In this document: positions 25,978 through 33,332 of the stretch, in pieces
How the letters are laid out: every line of letters begins with the position of its first letter
Numbering within the stretch: position 1 is the stretch's first letter
NCBI GenBank assembly: GCA_965223115.1
Contig: OZ244982.1
Span: forward strand, 992,001 to 1,056,000
DNA: 64,000 bases
Direction of reading: 5' to 3'
DNA from: CBDCUI01 sp965223115
GTDB taxonomy: Bacteria > Pseudomonadota > Gammaproteobacteria > UBA4575
Notes under the pieces: model-generated
Told to the model about the DNA's origin: nothing
The model's input: the letters and a program-made list of their open reading frames with translations, nothing else
Databases searched by the model: none
Position numbers and translations under genes: made by a program

Positions 25978-26292
25978 CTATTTTATAACGGCCTCACCAG
26001 AGCCAGTTTCACCTTTATTATCGACCCAGATGATCTTAACGGTATCTCCTGCAGAAGCGCCTTCAAATTCAAACGACCAATAAGGGTTTTTAGATATCCC
26101 TGTACCCCATTCAGCTGAAATAATAACGTTACCATTATGTTCCGCTTTAATTTCCTTAATAAAGTGGGCAGGTATCAACTCACCAGTTTCCTTATCTTTG
26201 CGGCTACCAGATTCCATTGCATGATAGATGATCGCCTTAACAGTTGTTACACCATCTTTGATCTTTGCTCTTATTTTCATCTCTTTCGACAT
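25978..26292 (-). CDS. soxZ: Sulfur carrier complex subunit SoxZ
   Basis: Subunit of the SoxYZ carrier, which holds sulfur intermediates on the SoxY C-terminal cysteine in the periplasm. The 104-residue length and the beta-sandwich pattern fit: KIRAKIKDGVTTVKAIIYHAMESG at the start (written here in part), IPAHFIKEI in the middle and WGTGISKNPYWSFEFEGA. SoxZ has no signal of its own and travels with SoxY. It starts 17 bp after soxY. Confidence 0.96.
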   Translation of the reverse strand: MSKEMKIRAKIKDGVTTVKAIIYHAMESGSRKDKETGELIPAHFIKEIKAEHNGNVIISAEWGTGISKNPYWSFEFEGASAGDTVKIIWVDNKGETGSGEAVIK

Positions 26293-26309
26293 AATATTTT
26301 CCTAAATCC

Positions 26310-26768
26310 TTATACACAGCCACCAGCTGTTACTTTAACCATAGACTTACTTGTGTACAACTTACCGTCGGCTTTAATAATGGCGACAACATTTGATGTT
26401 TCACGTAATTTTATACGAGTAGAAACAAAGGGCTTCGATTTGCCATGAAAATAAAATCTAGAAATCCAGGGTCGGGGGTTTTTATCTCCCATAATGCTGA
26501 TCCATTCAACATTATCTAGGTCGGTAGAAATTTTCACTGGAACAGTTGCACCGTTTTCAGCTATCTCTGGAGCGTCTAAATCCACATGGCCTTCAAGTAA
26601 TTCCTGATCACCAATTAAGCCTTTCAATGCAGGCTCATACTCAACTTCATTAAAAGCCGCCTCCGGCCATTCAGCAGAGACAAATGGCACAAGGACAGAA
26701 TTGCCCAATGCCGCCAATATTCCTGTATAAAAACTTCGTTCTATAAAGATTCTTCTAGAAATGTTCAT
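26310..26768 (-). CDS. soxY: Sulfur carrier protein SoxY
   Basis: Carries sulfur substrates covalently on a C-terminal Cys during thiosulfate and sulfur oxidation. The 152-residue protein has a Tat-like signal (SRRIFIE, then a hydrophobic stretch ending PFVSAEW). The fold segments IAENGATVPVKIS and MGDKNPRPWISRFYF are typical. The chain ends VKVTAGGCV, so the essential Cys is present, but the usual GGCGG tip is reduced to GGCV. No soxXA, soxB or soxCD genes are seen in this window, which fits a truncated Sox use together with Fcc (inference) or genes elsewhere. Confidence 0.94.
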   Translation of the reverse strand: MNISRRIFIERSFYTGILAALGNSVLVPFVSAEWPEAAFNEVEYEPALKGLIGDQELLEGHVDLDAPEIAENGATVPVKISTDLDNVEWISIMGDKNPRPWISRFYFHGKSKPFVSTRIKLRETSNVVAIIKADGKLYTSKSMVKVTAGGCV

Positions 26769-26844
26769 GAATCCCTCGTGTTAATTATCTTATCTAATCA
26801 GTATCTAAACTTACTCACAAAAGCGTAATACTAGTGTAGTAATT

Positions 26845-26860
26845 TGATAATATTTTATCA
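26845..26860. promoter_or_regulatory. Palindrome upstream of soxYZ
   Basis: TGATAA-tatt-TTATCA, a perfect 6-bp palindrome with a 4-bp centre, 77 bp upstream of the soxY start. The 10-mer TTGATAATAT here also occurs in the inverted repeat upstream of the Met-rich cluster (20723). It may be an operator, but in AT-rich DNA such matches can arise by chance. Confidence 0.3.
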
Positions 26861-26998
26861 TGTAAGTTCCTATAATGGCTCAAATTCCCAGTATTTAACA
26901 ATATGCTGTCATAGCTAAATATAAAAAGTTGTGGTTAAAAACCATCCAAACTTTAGTCATTTATCTTATTAATTAGGCCTAATACATAGTAACTTAAT

Positions 26999-27667
26999 CT
27001 ACTGCCATACTGCCATTAAGTCAGACATGGCTTTGATTTCTTTATCAGCTTTATATGGCAAATGCTCAGGCGTACGTTCATAGCGATTAACCCATACTGA
27101 ATAAAATCCATACGAAGCAGCACCCGCTATATCCCAGGAGTTTGAAGAAATAAAACATATTTTATTGCGAGGTAAAGCCAACTGCTCCTCTACATATTCA
27201 TATACCGCAGGGGAAGGCTTATAGCTGCGTATTTGCTCTGTTGAATAAATCCCATCTAGTAAATGATGTATATCCGCATGCTTCAATGCGCTGCTTAATT
27301 TCTGCGGCGATCCATTTGAAAGTACGGCCGTTTGTAATCCCGCTGCTTTAATATCAGAAAGGATACCTTTCACATCTGGGTAACAAGTTAGGTTTGAATG
27401 TGCTTCGAAAATATTTTTCTTTATGCCTTCATCATCGACACCATAAACTTGGCAAGCAAAATCAAGTGCATACTTACGAATCGTTTCATAATTTGTATAT
27501 CGATTCATAAGAGTCAGCTGTGACGAATACTGAAGACGCTTTGAACGCCATAGCTTATATATCATTAATGCATTTTCACCTAACTGCTCACGATATTCTT
27601 CAAATGGCAAATAAGTGTCTAATAGTGCCCCATAGGCATTAAAAACATAGGCTTTAATCTTTTTCAC
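26999..27667 (-). CDS. L-2-haloacid dehalogenase-like HAD protein lacking the nucleophilic Asp
   Basis: HAD-superfamily protein (222 residues) closest in pattern to type II haloacid dehalogenases. The nucleophile motif is VFNAYGALLD where active enzymes have FDxYGTL(F/L)D: residue 10 is Asn (codon AAT) and the following Thr is Ala. The other active-site residues are kept: LWRSKRLQYS (Arg), LSNGSP (Ser-Asn), YKPSPAVYE (Lys and Tyr), and SSNSWDIAGA (Ser, Asn, Asp). The start is GTG at 27667. Its neighbours are soxYZ and a Met-rich gene, but no functional link is obvious. It may be a pseudoenzyme, a binding protein, or the result of one G-to-A change. Confidence 0.85.
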   Translation of the reverse strand: MKKIKAYVFNAYGALLDTYLPFEEYREQLGENALMIYKLWRSKRLQYSSQLTLMNRYTNYETIRKYALDFACQVYGVDDEGIKKNIFEAHSNLTCYPDVKGILSDIKAAGLQTAVLSNGSPQKLSSALKHADIHHLLDGIYSTEQIRSYKPSPAVYEYVEEQLALPRNKICFISSNSWDIAGAASYGFYSVWVNRYERTPEHLPYKADKEIKAMSDLMAVWQ

Positions 27668-27688
27668 TTTGGCTCACTGTTTACTATG

Positions 27689-27725
27689 AAAAAATAAAGC
27701 CCCGATCACTAAGTAACCGAGGCTT
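27689..27725 (-). terminator. Rho-independent terminator of the fifth Met-rich gene
   Basis: On the minus strand AAGCC pairs with GGCTT (27721-27725 with 27697-27701), with an inner CG pair, followed by TTTATTTTTT. It lies between the Met-rich gene stop (27808) and the HAD gene. Confidence 0.8.
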
Positions 27726-27807
27726 CTAAGAGGGGTGTAGTTTCTACTCTAGTTCCTGAGAGTCAAGAACATCCCAATTGCTTCCTGCAAAGCTATTATT
27801 ATCGGTC

Positions 27808-28407
27808 TTATTCTTGAACCGTAGCCTCTGCTACAACAGGTACTTGATACATTGCATCAAACATCTGTTGGAAGTTGTTAGGATCCATCATCCATGCGGT
27901 TGTTTCTTGTTGCCACTGTGGGTCCATCATTTTGAACATTGGCTGGTACATAGCTGGATTCATTGAAGCAGTCATCCATTGCATGTACATCGCAGGATTC
28001 ATCATTGGTTGATACATAGCTGGATTCATTGAAGCAGCCATCCAATTTGTGTACATCTGTGGATTCATAAACTGAGCCATTGCATTCATTATTTTTGTTG
28101 GGTTGCTCATATTGGCGATGATTTCATTCCATTGAGAAGAATCCATGCCACATTCCATCATGTTATAAGCGGTTTGTGGGTTGCTCATTAAAGCAAAAAA
28201 CTCCATGAATTTAGCAGGATTTGCCATAGCAGCTGCCATAACTTCAGGATCTGTGTAAGGCTTCATTTTACAATCTGTAGCAGCCTGGCTGTTTACTTGT
28301 TCTGCATCTTTGTCAATTTCACCTAATACGATAGGAGATAAACAAATCATTAATACGACTAAAAATGCCGCAATCGTAAACTTATATGCTTTGAGTGCTG
28401 ATTTCAT
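27808..28407 (-). CDS. Secreted Met/Asn/Pro-rich repeat protein
   Basis: A 199-residue exported protein of the same compositional class as the four Met-rich proteins at 20.8-24.1 kb, but encoded on the other strand beyond soxYZ. Residues about 9-30 form a signal peptide (ending VLGEID). The mature chain is built from helical repeats centred on NP: ANPAKFMEFFALM, SNPQTAYNMM, SNPTKIMNAMAQF, MNPQMYTNWMAAS, MNPAMYQPM (twice), MDPQWQQETTAWM. The period is about 22 residues. Two cysteines (TDCKMK and MECGMD) are near the N-terminus. It has its own terminator and a 289-bp upstream region. Function unknown; the shared Met-Asn-Pro units argue for a common role with the other four. Confidence 0.82.
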   Translation of the reverse strand: MKSALKAYKFTIAAFLVVLMICLSPIVLGEIDKDAEQVNSQAATDCKMKPYTDPEVMAAAMANPAKFMEFFALMSNPQTAYNMMECGMDSSQWNEIIANMSNPTKIMNAMAQFMNPQMYTNWMAASMNPAMYQPMMNPAMYMQWMTASMNPAMYQPMFKMMDPQWQQETTAWMMDPNNFQQMFDAMYQVPVVAEATVQE

Positions 28408-28696
28408 AACTACTTACCCCATAGTTGATTAATAATATAAGAACATTCTAATATATTATTTTACTTATAGAATTAAAATATTCTAATTATTAGATAAATT
28501 TAACTTTGCCATATAAATAAAAATATATATTTTCAATAAGTTATAATATTTATTTAATGTGTTTTAAGCTATGTCGTAACACTATTGGGTTAGATAAAAG
28601 TCCTTACAGTATCTATGGATGGATGCATATAAAAGTACTAACTAGAGTAGGTTTTAAGTACTTTAGTCTAAAAATTAACAGCAAAAGGCTGCTTAA

Positions 28697-29095
28697 ATGA
28701 AACATTCGTTCCTATTAATAATGTTACTAACAGCAACAATAACTGTATTAGCCGATCAATCTGATCAAGCGCTAACTGAGAAACTTGTCGGAAAATGGGA
28801 ATTTATGATTGGAAATGGTGATATCAGTATCAAAGCCCAAGAAGAATATAAAAGCGATGGAACTGTCCAGACGCATGGACAAGTTTTTAAAAATGGCAGC
28901 CTTATAGAAGAATATAATATTAAATCATTATGGAAGATTGCGAATAGTTATATATATGTAGAAATAATCGAATCTACAAGTTCTGTATTAAAAGCCGGAT
29001 TAAGAACTACAGATAAAATCATCTCTATAGATGATCACGAATTTACATTCGAGTCAGAAGATGGTGTTCAAACTACGATGAAACGAATCAAATAA
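28697..29095 (+). CDS. Exported lipocalin-like hypothetical protein
   Basis: A 132-residue protein with a signal peptide (residues 1-19, ending VLADQ). The mature part has the pattern LVGKWEF, then alternating polar/hydrophobic strands with repeated turns (YKSDGTVQTHGQ, IDDHEFTFESEDG), as in small lipocalin-like or DUF-type beta-barrel proteins that begin with a GxW motif. I cannot name the ligand. It stands alone, with 200-bp gaps on either side, between the sulfur island and the Rhs region. Confidence 0.65.
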   Translation: MKHSFLLIMLLTATITVLADQSDQALTEKLVGKWEFMIGNGDISIKAQEEYKSDGTVQTHGQVFKNGSLIEEYNIKSLWKIANSYIYVEIIESTSSVLKAGLRTTDKIISIDDHEFTFESEDGVQTTMKRIK

Positions 29096-29294
29096 AACAA
29101 AATATAGGTTTGAAAGCGATGGGCTTGCTATTCTCATTTAATACGTCTACGCAAAGTTTAAATGTCCTCTCCTTATCAAAGTAGAAATGCCCTGTATAGG
29201 TTAATAAATATACAAACACTTCATGGTGTAAATCAGTAAAATAGAGCTAGGTTGTTAGATCTTGGGGATTTAATCTTCTGCTTATATATTCTAC

Positions 29295-30314
29295 GTGTTG
29301 AAAACTTACTCTTTAAACTATCTTTTCATAGGCTGGATCGCTTGCTTGCTTTTCAGCTCGACTATCTATGCAGATCCCAATATTGAAGGTCCTGTTGATC
29401 AAGTTATCCTAAATCAAGCACAGCAATTACTAAATACACACGAAGATCAAATCGATTTTTTGGAAATAAAGCTAGTCATAGATCAAATTATTGATCCAAC
29501 TATCAATATTGAAGAGATCAAAAAACACATAGATGTAATGATTCAAGAGATCCATGCAATGGGTCCTTTTACAACAAGCCTGCAAAAGAAAGATGCCTTA
29601 CGACAATATCTCTATGATAAAGGCAGTTGGAATCAATCCAAAGTATATACCTATGACTTTGATGATCCTAAAGGTATCAATATCCAAAACAAACTGCTTG
29701 GTAATTACTTAAAGAGTAGGGAAGGTAATTGTGTTTCCATGCCGATTCTGTTTCTCATCCTAGGTCAAAAACTAGGTTTGAATGTCACAGCATCCACCGC
29801 ACCTTTACATGTGCTGGTTAAATATACGGACGATGAAACTGGGTATACTTTTAATTTAGAAACCACCAGTGGTGCACATCCCGCACGCGATATTTGGTAC
29901 AAAGAAGGCTTTCATATTAGTGATCTGGCATTAAAGCAGGGTGCATACTTAGATAAACTCTCAAAAAGAGAAACAGTGGCGGTGATGATTAACACGTTAT
30001 TACAATATTATTTTGAGCAAAAAATGTACGGTCAAGTTATTGCATTAGCTAAACTTATGCTAAAAACCTACCCAAAATCAGTGAGTGCGATTATTTACAT
30101 CAGCAGTGCTTATAACGAGCTTCTTAAAGAACACAATTTATGGCAATATCGTATTCCAAGTGAGGTGCCGGAAGAGAAAAGACGGCTCTTCAAATACATC
30201 ACATACTATTTGAATGGGTATCATGATGTAGCACTTCAGTTAGGTTGGCAGCCCCCTACAGCAGAACAAGAAGAAGCCTACCTGGAAAAGGTTAAAGAAG
30301 ACGCTACAAAGTAA
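29295..30314 (+). CDS. Exported transglutaminase-like (SirB1-type) protein
   Basis: A 339-residue exported protein. The start is GTG 29295 or TTG 29298; no ATG is suitable. The signal peptide covers residues 1-27 (ending TIYADP). The central part holds a transglutaminase-like Cys protease fold: SREGNCVSMPILF (candidate catalytic Cys), PLHVLVKY (His) and FNLETTSG (acidic third residue). The C-terminal 100 residues are helical and TPR-like. Related SirB1/transglut_core2 proteins are often of unknown function. It ends 13 bp before the start of a mini-Rhs gene whose Shine-Dalgarno follows at once, so the two may be co-expressed. Confidence 0.72.
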   Translation: MLKTYSLNYLFIGWIACLLFSSTIYADPNIEGPVDQVILNQAQQLLNTHEDQIDFLEIKLVIDQIIDPTINIEEIKKHIDVMIQEIHAMGPFTTSLQKKDALRQYLYDKGSWNQSKVYTYDFDDPKGINIQNKLLGNYLKSREGNCVSMPILFLILGQKLGLNVTASTAPLHVLVKYTDDETGYTFNLETTSGAHPARDIWYKEGFHISDLALKQGAYLDKLSKRETVAVMINTLLQYYFEQKMYGQVIALAKLMLKTYPKSVSAIIYISSAYNELLKEHNLWQYRIPSEVPEEKRRLFKYITYYLNGYHDVALQLGWQPPTAEQEEAYLEKVKEDATK

Positions 30315-30327
30315 TTTGGAGGACAAA
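30294..30327 (+). repeat. Copy 1 of a 34-bp imperfect direct repeat
   Basis: Covers the last codons of the transglutaminase-like gene, its stop codon and the Shine-Dalgarno of the mini-Rhs gene. It matches 33806-33839 at about 29 of 34 positions. The second copy lies inside a decayed toxin tail. Confidence 0.6.
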
Positions 30328-30960
30328 GTGAAAATAATTAAAAATATCGTTGGCCTTTTCGTGCTGATTGTATTAACAAGCAGCATAGTGCAGGCACGTT
30401 ATTTGCAAAGTGATCCTATTGGTTTGCATGGTGGTATAAATACTTATAGCTACGTAGTAAATAGCCCCTTGAGCTACTCTGATCCAAAAGGGCTTGCTCC
30501 TACTACAGGTTGTGAAATTTTACCTGATCAGTGTGCCTATACTGGTATCACTGATAGTCAAATAGGAGCGTTTTTAATTCTGCCCATATTTGTTAACAAT
30601 GGATTTGGCTACTGCCCATCGATACCAAGAGTTCCCCGAGTAGCTGTGCCACAAAGCAGAGTAAACACTCTATCTCCTGGCCCATTCGCAAAGAAATCAA
30701 TACCTGCAAGAGGACCGGGAAGAAATTTCACTAAAGCTGAGCGTGAGCGCATTAATCGGGCCGGTAGAAAAGACGGATGTCATACTTGTGGAACAACGAA
30801 TCCCGGCACAAAAAGCGGAAACTTTGTTCCAGATCATCAACCGGCAAACGCGTTAAACACGAGGGGTGGATCACAAAGATTGTTTCCACAATGTAATCCC
30901 TGCAGTAGAAAACAGGCAGGACAAGTTACACAAATGAAAAGACTTTTAGAACAACAATAA
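30328..30960 (+). CDS. Secreted mini-Rhs protein with HNH-like zinc nuclease tail (candidate toxin)
   Basis: A 210-residue protein whose start I set at GTG 30328, seven bases after a strong GGAGG. Residues about 1-26 form a signal peptide ending VQARYLQ. It then contains only the last 35 residues of an Rhs/YD-repeat core, with the hallmark RYLQSDPIGL and NTYSYVVNSPLSYSDPKGL. The C-terminal 80 residues hold DGCHTCGTTNPGTKSG, VPDHQP and NPCSRKQ, that is CxxC, a central Asp-His and a second CxxC, as in HNH-type nuclease tips of polymorphic toxins. Normal Rhs proteins carry a cage of more than 1000 residues before this tip; here it is absent and replaced by a Sec signal. The adjacent gene is a candidate immunity gene. 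Confidence 0.78.
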   Translation: MKIIKNIVGLFVLIVLTSSIVQARYLQSDPIGLHGGINTYSYVVNSPLSYSDPKGLAPTTGCEILPDQCAYTGITDSQIGAFLILPIFVNNGFGYCPSIPRVPRVAVPQSRVNTLSPGPFAKKSIPARGPGRNFTKAERERINRAGRKDGCHTCGTTNPGTKSGNFVPDHQPANALNTRGGSQRLFPQCNPCSRKQAGQVTQMKRLLEQQ

Positions 30961-30987
30961 TCTTTATTGATGGTTCAATAATGGTAT

Positions 30988-31344
30988 ATGGATAGCCTAA
31001 AAGATCAACAAATTAAGTGCTGTAGTCACTACGACGCAAATTACACCCCAGTAAAGCCAGATCAACTAGTTGTTATATCAGATGGAATTTGTGAAGGTGT
31101 TAACCCTGTAGAAGGCGTAAGGTATCCTTCTCCAGAACATATGAGTGGATGGTGGCTTACTACTGATGATTATAATGGCGATGTAGACTCTCTTCAAAAA
31201 GTACATTTCCATCATATCGAAGAGAAACGACCAGACCTTGCATTATATATGTCATTACCATTTGGCTATCGTTTTTTTCTTGGAGGTAATGATGATAGTG
31301 TTTGGTATGATGAAGCTGTTGCCAATGATGCTAATCAAGATTAA
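30988..31344 (+). CDS. Candidate immunity protein for the HNH-like mini-Rhs toxin
   Basis: A 118-residue acidic cytosolic protein with no signal peptide. Visible features are SPEHMSGWWLTTDDYNGD, HFHHIEEKRPDLALYM and LPFGYRFFLGG. Proteins with this GWW and PFGYRF pattern occur next to toxin tips in my recollection, but I cannot name the Imm family. The position 27 bp after the toxin gene, the small size and low pI fit an immunity role (inference). The frame is clean and begins with ATG. Confidence 0.6.
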   Translation: MDSLKDQQIKCCSHYDANYTPVKPDQLVVISDGICEGVNPVEGVRYPSPEHMSGWWLTTDDYNGDVDSLQKVHFHHIEEKRPDLALYMSLPFGYRFFLGGNDDSVWYDEAVANDANQD

Positions 31345-31406
31345 CTCTCACAATCGAAAAAGCTTGTTTTGAAATTAAAAATACAATTATTGGTCATAGA
31401 TTTAGT

Positions 31407-31661
31407 GTGTTGGAAACGGTTACTTCAATTTTAGTAATAGCTTGGTATATAGCGTTTGGAATATTAGGTATTGTTTATATAATTCTTTGGGTCAACGCAT
31501 CTAATCACTGCAAAAATAAATGGGTTATGCTGACCCCTTTCTGGGTATTCATGAAAAACTCCTTTGATGAAGAAGGTATCCGTATATGTAGACAGGGATT
31601 GATAGTTATTTTTATTGGTTTAGCAATGTATGTAGCAGGTGAGGTGTTAGGATTTATTTGA
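31407..31661 (+). CDS. Small membrane protein (84 aa)
   Basis: Two hydrophobic segments (about residues 7-30 and 63-82) flank a charged loop with KNKWVMLTPFWVFMKNSFDEEG. The start is GTG at 31407 followed by TTG; no ATG is present. Family not recognised. It lies between the immunity candidate and a Sel1-repeat gene, in the same direction, so it may be another small immunity or cargo gene of the accessory region. Confidence 0.5.
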   Translation: MLETVTSILVIAWYIAFGILGIVYIILWVNASNHCKNKWVMLTPFWVFMKNSFDEEGIRICRQGLIVIFIGLAMYVAGEVLGFI

Positions 31662-31701
31662 AATAAATACAAAATTTTCTGGGGCCTAAGAAATCTAGCA
31701 A

Positions 31702-32142
31702 ATGAGAAAAAATTTAAAAGTAATTATTTTCTCTATCCTATTAATTATTGCAGGTGCATTTACACTAGTCCTCTTTGAAGAAAAGAGGCTAGAAGAAATA
31801 GATGATGGTGTTGTGGCTTATAAAAATAGTGATTATGAAAATGCTATTAAAATTCTTGCTCCCTATGCAGACCAAGGATATGAAGCAGCTGAATCTACAC
31901 TCGCAGATGCATATTTACATGGTTTAGGAGTAGAAAAAAATAGAGATATAGCAAAAGAATGGATGAAAAAACATAAAGGCAAAGACGTTGTAAAAACATA
32001 TCTATGGGTCGCAAAAAGTTATGAAAATGGTGAACATCGATTCACGAAAGATATTGCAGAAGCGATTGAATGGTATAAATTTGCTGAGATCGAGGGAAGT
32101 AAGGAAGCTGAAAAGAAACTTTATGAGTTGACCAAGAGATAA
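31702..32142 (+). CDS. Membrane-anchored Sel1-repeat protein
   Basis: A 146-residue protein with an N-terminal membrane segment (residues 7-26) and Sel1-like (TPR-type) helical repeats: YKNSDYENAIKILAPYADQG, AESTLADAYLHGLGVEKN and AEAIEWYKFAEIEGSKEAEK. Sel1 proteins mediate protein-protein contacts in the periplasm. Small Sel1 proteins often flank polymorphic toxins and can act as immunity proteins; this is inference from location. Confidence 0.72.
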   Translation: MRKNLKVIIFSILLIIAGAFTLVLFEEKRLEEIDDGVVAYKNSDYENAIKILAPYADQGYEAAESTLADAYLHGLGVEKNRDIAKEWMKKHKGKDVVKTYLWVAKSYENGEHRFTKDIAEAIEWYKFAEIEGSKEAEKKLYELTKR

Positions 32143-32174
32143 ATTTAACTAACTTGTTGTCCAAAAGGTTTTGA

Positions 32175-32357
32175 CGACGTACATTATTTGCAAATAAAAC
32201 AAGCTTTAAATCTGTCACAGTCGGGCAACTTGAAGAAGCCACAAATGTTGGATCTGGAAGCTTTAGTCTTGGATTTGGTTCTGTAGGAGCTGGGTTTTCT
32301 GGTGCCATTGGCACTTCTACTGTTACCAGTGTCAGTGTTGATACATGCTGCGATTAA
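32175..32357 (+). pseudogene. Toxin-like C-terminal fragment without start
   Basis: An open stretch of 60 codons, starting right after an in-frame TGA and lacking a start codon, encodes RRTLFANKTSFKSVTVG, then a Gly/Ser-rich tail (GSFSLGFGSVGAGFSGAIG) ending DTCCD. It lies just before a small membrane protein gene, the same order as toxin then immunity. I read it as the remnant tail of a displaced toxin or other protein. It is not supported by a family match. Confidence 0.4.
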
Positions 32358-32382
32358 CCATCTAATTTTTATTATTTAAAAG

Positions 32383-32583
32383 ATGGAAAAATTTGACCTA
32401 ATTTTCATTCTTAAAGTTTTATTTAGTGCATTTGTAATAGGAATAATTGGTGTAATCGCTGTTTCTTTTATCGGAATGATTACTGGTGCAGACTCACTTT
32501 CAACTCCAGCTGCTAACCGGGTGGCTATGATCGTTATATCAATCATAGCAATTCCACTGTGTTTTAAATTGTTAAAAAAATGA
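32383..32583 (+). CDS. Small two-span membrane protein (66 aa)
   Basis: Hydrophobic protein with membrane segments at about residues 9-32 and 45-62 and a short polar loop (TGADSLSTPAANR). Start ATG at 32383; its stop overlaps the start of the next mini-Rhs gene as ATGA, so translation is coupled. It could be immunity for the decayed toxin upstream (inference). Family not recognised. Confidence 0.5.
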   Translation: MEKFDLIFILKVLFSAFVIGIIGVIAVSFIGMITGADSLSTPAANRVAMIVISIIAIPLCFKLLKK

Positions 32584-33320
32584 ACCAAATCAACATGAGA
32601 ATCATAAAATCAAGTATTGGTATTGTTGTACTGATTGCATTAACTAGCAGCGTAGCGCATGCACGTTATTTGCAAAGTGATCCTATTGGTTTGGGAGGAG
32701 GGGTGAATACATATGCTTATGTTAAGGGCAATCCAGTTAATGCAGTTGACCCTTTTGGATTAGATTGTGTTGCCGTAAATGGGAGTGTCACATGTACAGC
32801 ACCTAGTGGTAGCCCTACTGTTACATTTCCTCGACCACAAGGTTGGCCTGAGACAATAAATAGCAATAGTAGCAATTATCATTATTACAATATCGCAGTG
32901 CCATTAAATGGTGTGAATGATTCATGTGTTAGGCAGGGAATCACAAATAATCCAACACCAGGTTCTCCATATCCTGCTACAGCTAGTGGTACATTAAACA
33001 ATGCAACGCCTTCAGGAGCGCAGAATTTTTTCAACACGATCGACTTCATAAGCTCGTTTGGTAATGATCCAGGTGGATATAATAATAGCCCTGTAAACTC
33101 ATATTTATTAAATAATGGCAGCGTTGTTGTTAATGTAACCTTACCAGGGCATCCACTGCACCCTGGATACGTAGCGCGCACTGTTAGTGGAAATCAGGTC
33201 AACAATCAGGGAGAAGGCGCAGCGTATTTGCAAGGACCTTATAGCCCTATTGCAGATATAATTAATGGTGTCTGGAACGGCCAAACTAATGGAATTATAA
33301 ACAGTTGCGGTTGCCAGTAG
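32580..33320 (+). CDS. Secreted mini-Rhs protein with a C-terminal domain of unknown activity
   Basis: A 246-residue protein, a paralogue in its first 60 residues of the product at 30.3 kb: signal peptide (IGIVVLIALTSSVAHA) directly followed by RYLQSDPIGLGGGVNTYAYV and NAVDPFGL, the terminal piece of an Rhs core. The start is ATG 32580 (overlapping the previous stop) or ATG 32595. The C-terminal part (about 60-246) is rich in Asn, Pro and Gly, with NNPTPGSPYPAT, PGHPLHPGYVAR and NQGEGAAYLQGP; this type of tail recurs at Rhs ends as far as I recall, but its activity is unknown to me. Cys residues at the end (SCGCQ) may form disulfides. It is followed after 12 bp by a membrane protein gene. Confidence 0.75.
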   Translation: MNQINMRIIKSSIGIVVLIALTSSVAHARYLQSDPIGLGGGVNTYAYVKGNPVNAVDPFGLDCVAVNGSVTCTAPSGSPTVTFPRPQGWPETINSNSSNYHYYNIAVPLNGVNDSCVRQGITNNPTPGSPYPATASGTLNNATPSGAQNFFNTIDFISSFGNDPGGYNNSPVNSYLLNNGSVVVNVTLPGHPLHPGYVARTVSGNQVNNQGEGAAYLQGPYSPIADIINGVWNGQTNGIINSCGCQ

Positions 33321-33332
33321 GTCATAGTTGAT

